Shown here: positions 22,449 to 32,899 of the stretch, in pieces
Numbering within the stretch: position 1 is the stretch's first letter
Layout of the letters: the number at the start of each line of letters is the position of its first letter
From: Alligator mississippiensis
Taxonomy: Eukaryota > Chordata > Crocodylia > Alligatoridae
Assembly: GCF_030867095.1 (NCBI RefSeq)
Contig: NC_081826.1
Location: 251,700,251 to 251,764,250 of the forward strand
Direction of reading: 5' to 3'
Length of the DNA stretch: 64,000 nucleotides
The notes under the pieces: model-generated
Databases searched by the model: none
What the model saw: the letters and a program-made list of their open reading frames with translations, nothing else
What the model was told of the DNA's origin: nothing
Program-made: the position numbers and the translations under genes

Positions 22449-23795
22449 GTAACTACTAGGCCTGTGCAAAGCAGCAAGTATTTGCTTCGGATTTGGATTC
22501 AGGTGATTTGGAGGGACAGTGATTCAATTTGGTGATTCAAATTACTGTCCCGATTTGATTCAGCTGATTCGGATCCAGAGATTTGGCCATAGATTATACA
22601 GGCAGCAGTCCTTGATGACACTGGACACCGCTGCCTCCAGCTGATAAATCTGTTGTGGTGGGCAAAGGAGAGAGGGAAGGGGCATGGTGGGAGGGGCAGA
22701 TGAACGACCCCACAGTGAGGGAGAGATTGGTGTTGGGGCTGGGGGGCACGGGACTTGAGGAAGGGGCCTCCTGCCACTGCGCGCTGCTGGTCTGGGAGCT
22801 GCTTTTTCAGTGACTCTTGCCGCTGGTCTAGGAGGGCATGGGAGCAAGCATGTGCCTCCAGATCTGCGCGGGGTGGGCTGGGCCAGGCTGTGCTTCAGAC
22901 AGGTGGCAGAAGGCACTGGGTGCAGGTGCTATGCCCTCCTGCCTCTCACCCAGCCGAGGCAGGGAGGCATAGGATGGTGCTGCTGCGCTGACTCAGACAA
23001 GCAGTGTGCAGCAGTGGAAGCCACTCCAGTCTCCCTGCGCCTCCCAGACAAGCAGTGGCAGGGCATGGAGGCAGGCATGTGCACCTGGATTGGGGCGGGG
23101 CTGGCAGCAGGGGCTATGGGGAATTTTAGGGTGGCTGCAGCCCCCGCCCTCCCCCCCCCAGCCCCTGCTCCACTGAGCTGTGGGGTGGGCAGAGCCAGGG
23201 CTGTGGCTGGGGTTAGCCACCTGGAGCGCAGCCCTGCCTCCACCTGCCTTATGTAGCACAGCCCAATGGTGGGCAGTGGGGACTAGCCTCCTGGATCGCA
23301 GTCTGGCCCAGCCCATGCTACGCAGATCAGGGGGCACATGCCCACTCCCATGCCCTCCTGGACTGGCAGTGAGAGCCACTGGAGGAGCCACTAAAAGAGC
23401 AGCTCCTGGACCGGCGGCGTGCAGTGGCACTCAATGGTGGGAGCCCCCCTCCCTGAATCCCGTGTTCCCAGCCCCAGCCCCAGCCCCAATCCCCCGCCTT
23501 GCATGGCAGCGTTGATCTGCCTCCCCCCCACGCCCCTTCCCTCCCTCCTACACCCACCACAACAGACTTAGCAGCTGGAGGCAGCTGTGTCCAGTGTTGT
23601 TGAGGACTGCTTCCTGTATAGTCTATGGCTGAATCTCTGAATCTGTCTGAATCGATTTGGAGGCTTCCAAATTGATTTGGACCTTTTAATGGGTCTCCCA
23701 ATTGGATTCAGATTTGGAGATTTGGCTGCTGAATCGGGCTGAATCTGCTTCGAATCAAATCAGTTATTGAAGCTTCGCACAGCCCTAGTAACTAT
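22449..23795. mobile_element. hAT-like foldback element, whole-length inverted repeat
   Basis: The element runs 22457-23787 and is flanked by GTAACTAC (22449-22456) and GTAACTAT (23788-23795), an 8-bp duplication with one difference. The ends are taggcctgtgcaaag and, reversed, tagggctgtgcgaag. The two halves are inverted copies of each other. For example, tggtctaggagggcatggga at 22828 corresponds reversed to gtccaggagggcatgggagt from about 23360, and the tccagctgataaatctgttg segment at 22637 has its mirror near 23575. The centre is near 23120. The element is non-coding; the long GC-rich open frames on both strands come from this mirror structure. Confidence 0.85.
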
Positions 23796-24950
23796 CTCAT
23801 TTTAACATCTTGCACTTTCTTTTGTGTGTGCGCCCATATTATTTCCTCAATTAAATTTCATTTTCCAGACTGCTGTTGGCTTTCATTGTCTCAGCTTCTT
23901 GCAGAACTGAGTACTGAGTCATTAACTGAATTTAGTTATCAGCTCAAAGTGGAAAATTAAAATTAGAGTAAATTATTTCATTATATTTAATGCTTTTATA
24001 CACTGCTCTATCTATATGTATGGCATTTGCAAAGAGAATGCCTAAGAAGCTTAGTGTCTAGGTTATATTGCATCATACAAGGGCAAGAGGTATATGTGCA
24101 TTTCTAACTAATTTGGGTTCACTGTTTTGTTATGATCTCTTCTGGATACCTATTTGTTAAAAGAATACCTTACTGAATAGCAACATAGCACCAATACAAG
24201 CCTAAGCCAAGAGCTATACTGTACTATTGTACAGGCTGGCCCTAGCTGTCTAAGTTGAACTTTCTTGAGTGGGAAACAAACAAATAAAAAAAGGCCTACC
24301 AGTGAGAACATTGTGACCACAAGAAATTCAGGGCTAATATGTGAAAAATTACATTAATTATAGAGATAAGCCTGAACTCACAGCTACAGTCCAAACACTG
24401 GAAATTCTAGAGAAGCCTGAAACAAACACAGTTGATCTCTCTGTCTAGGGTGGGCCAAACTAACACTGTGGAAAACAAGAAAACCCTGTATCTGAACATC
24501 AGTATACTTTGAGAATACTCAAATCCAGCTATGCGTCGGTAACTGAATATTGTGCTCCTTGCCCTTCTTCAAACTGAGGCCTAATTAAACTGAGACCTAA
24601 TTCAATTCTGTCTTGGACAATAAAAATATAGGGAACAAAAACAAGTATGCCTCAGCAGATGTGAGCTCCCCACAAGACCTTCCTGGTCACAGGAGAAGAG
24701 GAGGAGGTTTACGGTGTCTTAACTGGATCATAGACTTAGGGCTTTAAAGAATACTGTTAGCTCCTTGAATTGCACCTAGATCTCAATAGCTTTGCTCAAG
24801 CTGCAACCTTGCATTAGATGAAAATCAGTGCTAAGGGCCTAATAGGTATCTGTATTTATAGAGCAGCAAAGGATCTGGTAGGACCCTGAAATACTGAACA
24901 CTGTGAGAGAAGCAGGACAGCACCAAACCATCCAAGTGAATGTGCAGTTA
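23796..24950. other. Unannotated DNA
   Basis: AT-rich intergenic sequence with no recognised family or coding potential. Confidence 0.45.
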
Positions 24951-25271
24951 CTTTAAAACAGGGATGTCAAACTTATTTGAGATGATGGGCTGGATTTGAA
25001 CTGTGGGACTTCTCCCAACTGCTGTCAGACCAGCTGCATCAACATGGCCAGTAGGTAGGAGCTAATGCTGCTGCAGCCAGGCCCATTGCCACCAATTTGT
25101 TTTCCTCAATGGGAATCTCAGACCAGAAATTCTGCAGCAGGTTGAGCAGTGGCAGCATTAATCCCTGGATGCTGGCTTCTCTGATGCAGCAGTTCCAGCA
25201 ACAGGCCAGATGACCCATCTCTGTGGGCTGCATTTGGTCTGCAGGCCATGTTTGACACCTTTTCTTTAGAC
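24951..25271. mobile_element. hAT-like MITE, 305 bp
   Basis: Ends cagggatgtcaaac at 24959 and gtttgacacctttt finishing at 25263 are inverted over about 10-12 bases. Flanks CTTTAAAA and CTTTAGAC agree at 6 of 8 positions. The phrases gatgatgggctggatttgaa and gggctgcatttggtctgcaggccatg are typical of hAT MITEs. It is non-coding. Confidence 0.75.
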
Positions 25272-25411
25272 TAATTCTTGCCCCACCAAAATAAAATAAA
25301 TTCCAACTTATTTAGGTTCCATGTTTATTCACAGAAATAACAGAAAATATTTGATAGTGGAAGTGTATACATTCCATGCCCTGTTTTTTATACTAGTCAT
25401 CTAAAACACCC

Positions 25412-25500
25412 ACTGCTGGCCACTGTCAGAGACAGGGTACTGGGCTCAATAGGCAGTTGCTCTGATCCAATATGAAACTACTTCTCATATTAAGTATGAC
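25412..25500 (+). mobile_element. CR1/L3-like LINE, 3' tail fragment
   Basis: tgctggccactgtcagagacagggtactgggctc followed by a tgatccaatatgaaact segment is the tail of the same LINE type whose reversed tail is at 46290-46340. About 90 bp remain. The neighbouring stretches (25272-25411 and 25501-26111) show nothing else. Confidence 0.65.
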
Positions 25501-26111
25501 TGGAGAGATTGTTAATCCCAATAAATGAGTTTTAAGATGGTCCAAGTATCCTTTGTTTAAGGATGGTTGGCACATTGCTTTCCCTGCCAAATAGCAAGTC
25601 AGTGTCTTTTAGCACCTGTGAATAAAGTGAGTCAAATATTCTGTCAAGGTGGATCCAACTATATATTTGGACACAGCAGTGCATGCTCAATCACTCTGTC
25701 TCTCTTGCATAGCAACACTGGATAGAATTTCACCAAAGGTGTCAGTGCATCTGCCAGTGCTTGGTCTCATGTTCATGTTTATAGACATGGTCATTCTTCA
25801 ATAAAGAAAAGCCAGACTGTTGCACAGTGGAATCATCCTAGATCAGTTGGCCTGACCACCATATGAAATATAAATATTGCCACAGCTGATGGATGCTATG
25901 GTTAGTGGGAAAGAATCCTTTTATTATCCCTTGTCAGAGTAGCAACTACATAAGTATGTTAAAAACCCTTTGTATTTCAAGCAAGTATGCTTGGAGGGGT
26001 TACCACTTTCCTTCTCTGCTGTTTCATCATTTGCAGGCCGTCTGTAGGCAATGGTAACTTAAGAGAACAGTGTGGAGGAGGACATTTCTGGGTACCAGTT
26101 GATCAATACTC

Positions 26112-26383
26112 TAAGGGCATTTATAGATGTGCTCTGGGAGGTTTGGGGGGGGAGGGGGGAGGAGTGAGAGACACTTTAATTAGCGAGCTGCGCTATTTAA
26201 AAGCACCTGAGCATCATGTGTATCTGTGTCCCCATGCTGAAAAATGGCGGCAGGACGTTTTGAACTAAAGCTCATTGAATGATGCTGGAGGTTGCTGGAG
26301 CATGTTAATGTCCACACTCCCCCAGACTTGATTAATTTACAGCATGTCAGAGCAGCCTCGCTGCATGTCTATAGGAGCCTTAA
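26112..26383. mobile_element. Harbinger-like MITE with TAA duplication
   Basis: The left end gggcatttatagatgtgc at 26115 and the reversed right end aggctcctatagacatgc (to 26380) are imperfect inverted repeats. Both sides are flanked by TAA (26112-26114 and 26381-26383), as PIF/Harbinger elements are. At 266 bp and non-coding, it fits a MITE. Superfamily is inferred from the 3-bp TAA flank. Confidence 0.6.
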
Positions 26384-26589
26384 GATTTTTATTTTTTTAT
26401 TTTTTTTATAATACTGTGCATCTCCAACTTAGCATTGTTCAATGGATGGAAAACTCTACTGATATCTTCAAAGAGACCTGAGCTTTGTGAGTCTATCACC
26501 TTTTGAGATAAGACCAAGAGTTCCCCCATCCCTAGAGGAAGGCGAATAGGCCCTGACAAAGAACTGTACATGAAGCTACCTGTGTTAAC

Positions 26590-26872
26590 TGTGTGGCTGA
26601 TAGATGGGAATTCCACAGCCTCTCTGGGTAGCCTGTTTAAATACTTAACTACCCTCAGACTGAGCGTGTTCTTATTAATATCCAAACTAAATTTCCCCTG
26701 TGGCAATTTGAGATGGTTGCTCCTAGACCTGTTCCCTGTGACCATAGTCTGTCTCCATCATCTTTTATAACCATCCTTCAGGTATTTGCAGACTATTATC
26801 AAATCTCCTCTCACTCTTTTCCAGAGTAAATAACCCTAGCTCTTTCAGTGTAGGGTGTTCCAGTCACTACTC
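26590..26872 (-). mobile_element. CR1 LINE fragment, minus strand
   Basis: Reversed CR1 end-of-ORF2 sequence is readable (ggaattccacagcctctctgggtagcctg, then tccaaactaaatttcccctg). On the minus strand the peptide KLPQGKFSLDINKNTLSLRVVKYLNRLPREAVEFPS matches the DRFRLDIRKNFFTVRAPKVWNSLPPEVVQAPS block of the intact copy. The tail itself is not preserved at the left side. Confidence 0.85.
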
Positions 26873-27399
26873 TTACATTGGACAGTATGATGGACAGGAA
26901 GGGAGGTAACTGTGCTTCTTCAAAACATCTTTAAAGTAGCACTTCAACTGAATGCTTATGACAACTAATAAGGCTGCTTTACTGCTTGCAAAGACACAAA
27001 GTTGCAATGAAAAGAAGTGAGTCTTATGGAGTGTGAGGGTGGCGGGGAAGGGATGGATGCTGCAAGCACAGTCAGTAAACTCAAATGTTTGCCCCTAACC
27101 TACTTACTCTGTTTTAATTAAATTGATTCCAGGCTAAAATACAAAGGCATGTTACCCTTCCAGGGGCTGAGCATTAAACACTTGTCCATGACACAGCAGA
27201 CTGAAAAACCCTCTCAAATGCCCCTCATGGTGTTACATGTGTAGGACCAGCTGTGCATCTTCCACCTTGCAGAGTGCCTCCTCGATGGTCCAGTGTGACA
27301 CAAGCACATTATAATCTGCCTGGCAACTGACTCCCCAGCCTAGCCCCTGGCTTCTTTACTTTTCATTCCATCCAGGAAGAGCACACACCAACTGCTGAA
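26873..27399. other. Unannotated DNA
   Basis: Nothing recognised. The sequence leads into the Penelope-like fragment. Confidence 0.4.
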
Positions 27400-27560
27400 A
27401 CCTTCTTAGCCTGACAAAGGGTTTTTGAACCTGAAAGCTTGCTTAATAACTATTATCCAACTATTTGGGTTGGTCTAATAAAAGATATCAAATTCACCCA
27501 AGGAACCTTGTCTGCCTATGTCCTTAGACCAACACGGCTACAACCTACACCCATACAAGC
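27400..27560 (+). mobile_element. Penelope-like element terminal fragment with hammerhead-like core
   Basis: The segment carries ctgacaaagggtttttgaacctgaaagcttgc, then ggttggtctaataaaagatatc, then agaccaacacggctacaacc. This succession is shared with 50698-50801 and, reversed, with 32590-32695. It matches the widespread vertebrate terminal sequence of Penelope-like retroelements. The hammerhead core here has CTGACAA in place of CTGANGA, so it is probably inactive. Confidence 0.7.
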
Positions 27561-30374
27561 TGGTCTACACTTTCTTGCAATGTGAAGTGTCCAAATTCAA
27601 ATGTGACATGTGTGCGGACTGGTAAGTGGGAGATAGGGAGGAAGATTCTGAGGAAAAAAATCTAATATGAAAGGGGAATAAATTGTGTATATTAATATGA
27701 TTGCATTTAATACTTTCAGGAATTGTTTGCATGCAAAATTAACAGGAACGTTTTATGGCTAAGATGGACTGACTGCCTTAAAAGAATTTCATTATTCTCT
27801 TCATAATGATAGAGCAATCTTGAAGGATTTTGTTACCCTTAATGCTAAACCACTATTGATTCTCATGGGCATAAACTATGTTGAATTTATATATCCTTTG
27901 CCTATTAAATGGTGAATAACTGGTTCTGAAAAGTTAATCTATATCAAAGTTAATTTCTTAAAGACATAAAAATATAGCATTAAGATTTGAAATACTAGGG
28001 GCTAGAGGGAAAAGTATATTGAAATGTGGCAGTTAGTCTCCAATGGTGTAACGGAAAATCTTTCAAATGACTGTATTTGTCAGCTGAAAACACTGACAGA
28101 ATATTCTCTCTCTAAATCAATGTGAGTTTTAAGTAGAGATGGTCTCTAGCTGTAAAATTGTACATCTAGAATGAATAAGAAAAGTAATTTTTTATCTGGA
28201 TATAGGCTTGGGTTTTGCACATGCAAAGCTATTGGTTTTTGGGGTGGTTTTGTTTTGTTTCACCAGTAAAGATGGATTTAACACAAGTCAGGACACAGCT
28301 TGTTGCTGCAATTAGGGCAAATCCTGAGCTCAGCACCCCGCTTGAGGGTAGATACAGGGATCAGGAAGCAGCCATCTAGATCATTGGCTGGAGTAGCCCA
28401 TCTGGCCTTTAGGTTGCTCCTTAGACCCGACGGGGAGGGGAGGAAAGGAGAATTCTCATTGTAACAGGTTCTTTAGCCCTGCCTTTGCTCTGTCCTAGTT
28501 GCTTTGGGCTCTGCACTGCTCAGAGGGTTCATAAACCTCTATCGTTGCAAAATTATGCTCCTCCTTGCATGGCTGAATCGGGGGTGCCTGATAGCCGTGG
28601 TGGGGGAGGGGAATTGGATTAGTACTGTTGTAAATTCTTGCACATACTTGTTCTGGTTTACATACATTTTTATATTCCTTTTGCTTTTGGGAGGGAGGGG
28701 GGAGAAATAACTTGTTAGAGTTTTGTTTAATAAAGGCCTGAACAAATTGTTTCTCTAAGTTAAGGGGGACTTAGTATGCAAGTAGTATTTTCTAGAATCA
28801 TGCCCAAATGCTGTGATTTCATGTATTTCAATGGCCAAATCATTTCCTAACTTATGATATGAAAAGCTCTGAACTTGCATGTGTTGTTTTTTTTTTCTTT
28901 TCTTTTTTTTTCTGAATTGAATATTCTTTTGGCAACATCTGTGTGGGCCCAGTCCCACTGGGTTCAGTGGTGTTCTGTCCGAGTAAAATGTGCAAGGTCT
29001 CTGGGAGGAGATAAACCTAGTCATGCTGTCAGTTAGCAGGAAAAATTATAAGAGACGCTGCCTTTGTACTTGTGCTGAATCAGACTTCATTGGCACTCTG
29101 GTATGCCAGACTTTGCTAGGGTGAAAAAAGCAACCAGGAATAAAATCAGGTTTTAATTCAGGAATTTCATTTGTCAGAAAATAAACAGGTAGTGATCCAA
29201 TGAACTGCAACAGAAAGGATAGAGTGGGGCTTCCAAGTATGTATTCCCATCATGAAAGAGAGAGCTGCACTTGCAGAAACACATCTGAAGTAATTGAGAC
29301 CAAAAGCTTCAAAGAAACAGAAGTTAAATATGCATCCTTTCTTGCCTATGACATCACAGAAATGCAAAAGTGGGTTTTTTTGTGTGTTAAGAATAAATAA
29401 CTGATTTTGACAATGTTAGAGTTTTCCTTTTAGAATGTAATGTATAATTCATACATTTCAATTCAAGTATCTCACCCCTACCCCTCCATCTCTCTGAAGT
29501 CAGCTGTGAAGAGCATCCTTCCTTGCATCATTTTTGTCATCCATGATATTTTGGCCTGAATGAAATCATGCAGTGTGAAACTCTATTGCATTGATTTTGC
29601 TGCAGGATTGTTGTGGCAATGAAATGTTATCCCTAGTCGTATAGGTGGGAAATAAAAGCATGCCCCATTGTAAATCCTACTTGGGAGGAAATGTCTCTGA
29701 CCAGCTGTCACTAACACAACATCTTGCAACAACTTGAAAGCAGCAAAATGTCTTGCAATGAAATTTTGCCATGACCAGATGTCCACAGTGGCAATTCTGT
29801 AATGGCAAGCACACAGCCAGAGGACAAGGATCACAATGGATGTCTGTTGCTCTTGATGTGCTGGAAAAAAATCCTTTGTTTCTAAATTAGAAAACACTAA
29901 AATGCATCATTAAATTTTAATATTATGTTCCAATAAAAAGGAGAGCGCTAAAGGAAATTGGACAAGTGATTGATGGGAGGTCTGGCACATTTCACTTCTA
30001 TTAAACCGGTGAGGTGGCTGGTAAGCAGCATAACGCACTTTGTCAGTGCTATTGGAATGAACTTGCCAGCAGAGTCTGCAGCAATACCAAGTCTCCTAGC
30101 TATGGTCTGGATGATCTTGCCAAGGGTAGAAGCAACATTGATCAATGTCCTGAGCATGCAGATTAGTTCCTTTTAATGTTGCAGGATTTTTCTGTCTTCT
30201 CTTAACACCCCCCACCGCTCCCCTCCCCCACCCTGAATTTTGAAAGGAAAATATTGATTCTTGGAGTATCACATTTTACAGAGATCTGCCTCTTGCAGTT
30301 AATGCAACATGAATCTGAACTGGAGAATTTATGATTGCTTTTTAGATCAATAGAAGCCTGCCTACAGAGGCATG
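27561..30374. other. 2.8 kb of unannotated DNA
   Basis: No transposon ends or LINE parts were recognised. A poly-T tract lies near 28885. The segment 29948-30176 is open on both strands for about 68 codons but matches no domain known to the reader. Confidence 0.45.
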
Positions 30375-31892
30375 GTCTATGTCAGGGATGGGCAAAATAC
30401 AGCCCGTGGGCCAGATCCGTGGGCCGCATCCGGCCCATGAGGCCATTCTACCTGGCCCACTGGGCATCTAAAAAAAGTTAGAAAAGTAATATTTATCTGT
30501 CCTTGGTTCCTGTGTAAAAAAAAACAAACAGGAGCCAGGGGCAGTAGGACCCAGGGGAAGCCCCAGTGGGCTCCTGCAACAGCCAGGCCCATCCAGCCCT
30601 GCCCCCCCAGCCAGAAGCCCCAGCAGGGGCTTCTGGCCTGGGACCTTGTGGCTCCTCAGCTGCACCAGTGCTGGAAACTCAGGTAAGGCGGGGTGAATGG
30701 CAGGGGAGGACCCTGGGTAGGGAAGGAGCTGGTGCTGAGTGCAGGGAAAAGTGACCCCTCCCCCGCCTCATGGCCGGTGCTCCCTGCTGCAGCCACTTGC
30801 AGCCTGCGTGGGTCTGTCCTGAGCAGGCACAGGCAGCCCCACGCATGCTGTGAGTGACTGCAGCGCAGGGCACCAGCCACAGGGCAGGGGTGCAGCTGCT
30901 TTTCTTGTGCTCAGCACCAGCTTGTAACCCACCCCCACTGCCAGCCTGGGCCCTGCACCGGCTCCAGGGTCTCCCCTTGGGGCCACACCACAGTGGCAAC
31001 TGCTGCTTGGTGCGGAAGAAAGTGGCTCCCCTGCTTGCCGCACTGGGCACTGTTTGCTGCTGCTGCCCAGCCAGAACTCGCATGCTGGGCAGCACAGAGG
31101 CGGTGGTGGCAAACACTGTGCAGAGCGGCAAGCAGAGGGGCCTCTTTCCTCCATGCTGAGCAGCTGCTGCTGCCATGCACAGCCCCGATGGGTGGGCCCA
31201 GAGCCGGCACAGGGCCCAGGCTGGCAGCGAGGTGGGTTACAAGCTGGTGCCGAGCACAGGAAAAGCAGCTTCACCCCCGCCCTATGGCCCCCTGCGCTGC
31301 AGCTACTTGCAGCCCACATAGGGCTACCTGTGCCTGCTCAGGACAGCCCTGCGTGGGCTGCAAGCAGCTGCAGCAGGGAGCACCGGCCACTGGGCTAGGG
31401 AGGGGCCACTTTTCCCCATGCTCAGTACCAGCTTCTTCTCTGCTGGTGAGCAGGGGCTCGGGGCTGCATGCTGCCCCCCACCTGTACCATGGGGCTGAGG
31501 GCCACTGGGAGTGAGTGGGTGCAGGAGTCAGTGGGAGCACGGGGCCCACACCAGTGTCCTGGGGCCAGCACCAGCGGGGCCCAGAGCAGGGCATCAGGAG
31601 TACAGGGTCCTGGCTGGCAGTGGCTCTATGGAGCGGGGCCAGCTCTTCCCTCTACCTGCTGATGCAGCCCAGCCTGGCTCCATAGACCCCTGCCAGCCTG
31701 CGCCCTGCTTTGGGCCCTACCAGTGCTGGGCCTGGGACATCAGTCCCAAGACATTGGGATATTGGTCCCAAGATGGTGACCAGGTGGCGGGGCACCTGTC
31801 AAGGGGTGGGGCTACCCATACGGCCCTTGACAGCTTGCCAAAACTGGGTAAGTGGCCCTCCACCTAAAATAGTTGCCCACCCTGGTCTATGT
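30375..31892. mobile_element. hAT-like element, 1.5 kb, perfect 8-bp duplication
   Basis: GTCTATGT at 30375-30382 is repeated exactly at 31885-31892. The ends are cagggatgggcaaaa at 30383 and, reversed, cagggtgggcaac at 31884. Just inside is the cccgtgggccagatccgtggg phrase shared by vertebrate hAT MITEs. The interior is GC rich and dominated by a foldback of about 0.7 kb. There is no transposase. Open frames up to 183 codons on both strands are mirror images produced by the foldback, not genes. Confidence 0.9.
30727..31440. repeat. 0.7-kb imperfect palindrome inside the hAT element
   Basis: The left arm runs from aggagctggtgctgagtgc (30725) through ccagcttgtaacccaccccc (30916) and ctgcttgccgcactgggcac (31032). 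It is mirrored on the right by ggcaaacactgtgcagagcg (31106), gaggtgggttacaagctgg (31228) and gctcagtaccagcttcttct (31420). The centre is at about 31083. Arms match over most of their length with small gaps. Confidence 0.85.
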
Positions 31893-32589
31893 AATGACCA
31901 AAAAGACAGAGATGACAAGGGTAAGTTACTTCAGCTGCAATGCAAGGACCTATAAATAAATATTAGAACTGAAGCATATTTTCATTGTGCTGTTAGGTTT
32001 TTCCCTTAGAAGTCCCATCAGAGACACTGAAACTTCTCAAATAAAGGTGGTCTTGTTGTATAACTGCAAGCAGTTTTATTATCTGAGAAACATTCCAATT
32101 TAAAGCAGACTAAAATATATGATTTTTTTTTTTTAAGCAAAGTATAAATAACCCATGGAACCCACTGTCATAGCTTTCATGGTGTCCAGTAGGACTGTGC
32201 GAAACAGCACCATTTCATTTTGACTTCCATTTCATCGTTTCGATGGGACAGTTTCATTTTGAGTTGTGTTTCATTTTGAAAGCACTGTTCTGCTTGCAGG
32301 GATGGTAGCCCCTTCTGAGGGCATGAAGCCTGCCAAGTTTCAAGGAGATAGCCAGTCCACCACTTTAAATAACAACAGGTAATAATAACTTAGTGAGCAG
32401 CACAGTAGCACCAGCAGAATCTCAGGCAGCCAAGCTGTGACAGAGTCTTTCCTTCCTCTCCTGCAGGAGCTTCCCCAGAAGCTGCCAGAGAACTCTCCCT
32501 GCCAGCTCCAGGGAGGCTAAGATGTGCCCAGGGCCCTGCGTCCTTCCAGTCAGGTGCTAGGGGTGGTGCATAGCACTGGCAGACAAGGT

Positions 32590-32695
32590 TCTTTGGGTCA
32601 ATCTAATCTGGTATATTTTAGCAGACCAACTGAATAGCTACAGAAATATATCTTAGCAAGGTTTCAGGTTGAAAAACCCTTCATCAGGCTGAGGA
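32590..32695 (-). mobile_element. Penelope-like terminal fragment with hammerhead core, nested in hAT
   Basis: On the minus strand the order is CTGATGA (32687-32681), a stem-loop agggtttttcaacct, GAAA (32665-32662), then agcagaccaac-type sequence reversed from 32625 and acaaggttctttgggt at 32592. The same succession occurs at 27400 and 50698. The CTGATGA...GAAA core is intact here. The limits are approximate, and DNA from 32696 to 32890 may belong to the same insertion. Confidence 0.65.
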
Positions 32696-32899
32696 AGCAC
32701 CTGCAGTTGGCGTGTGTGCTGTTCCTGGATAGGAGAAATAGTGAAGAAGCCAGAGGCTGGCATGCAATACAGACAAGAAAGCCAGTCAGTGAAAATGGAA
32801 ATGGAGGTGTCAGGGGGTGAGGGACATGCTGAGGTGGAGGGTACAGGGAAGGGAAGGGGTTTGATGAAGTGCAGTTCATAGCCTCATCTGTTTAAAGCG

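Noticed and set aside
22560-23701. Several 100-150 codon open frames on both strands
   Set aside because: They are mirror products of the foldback hAT element with high GC content.
30768-31319. 183-codon open frame on the minus strand, with counterparts on the plus strand
   Set aside because: It lies in the foldback of the hAT element; the plus and minus translations share peptides because the DNA is palindromic. No domain is recognisable.
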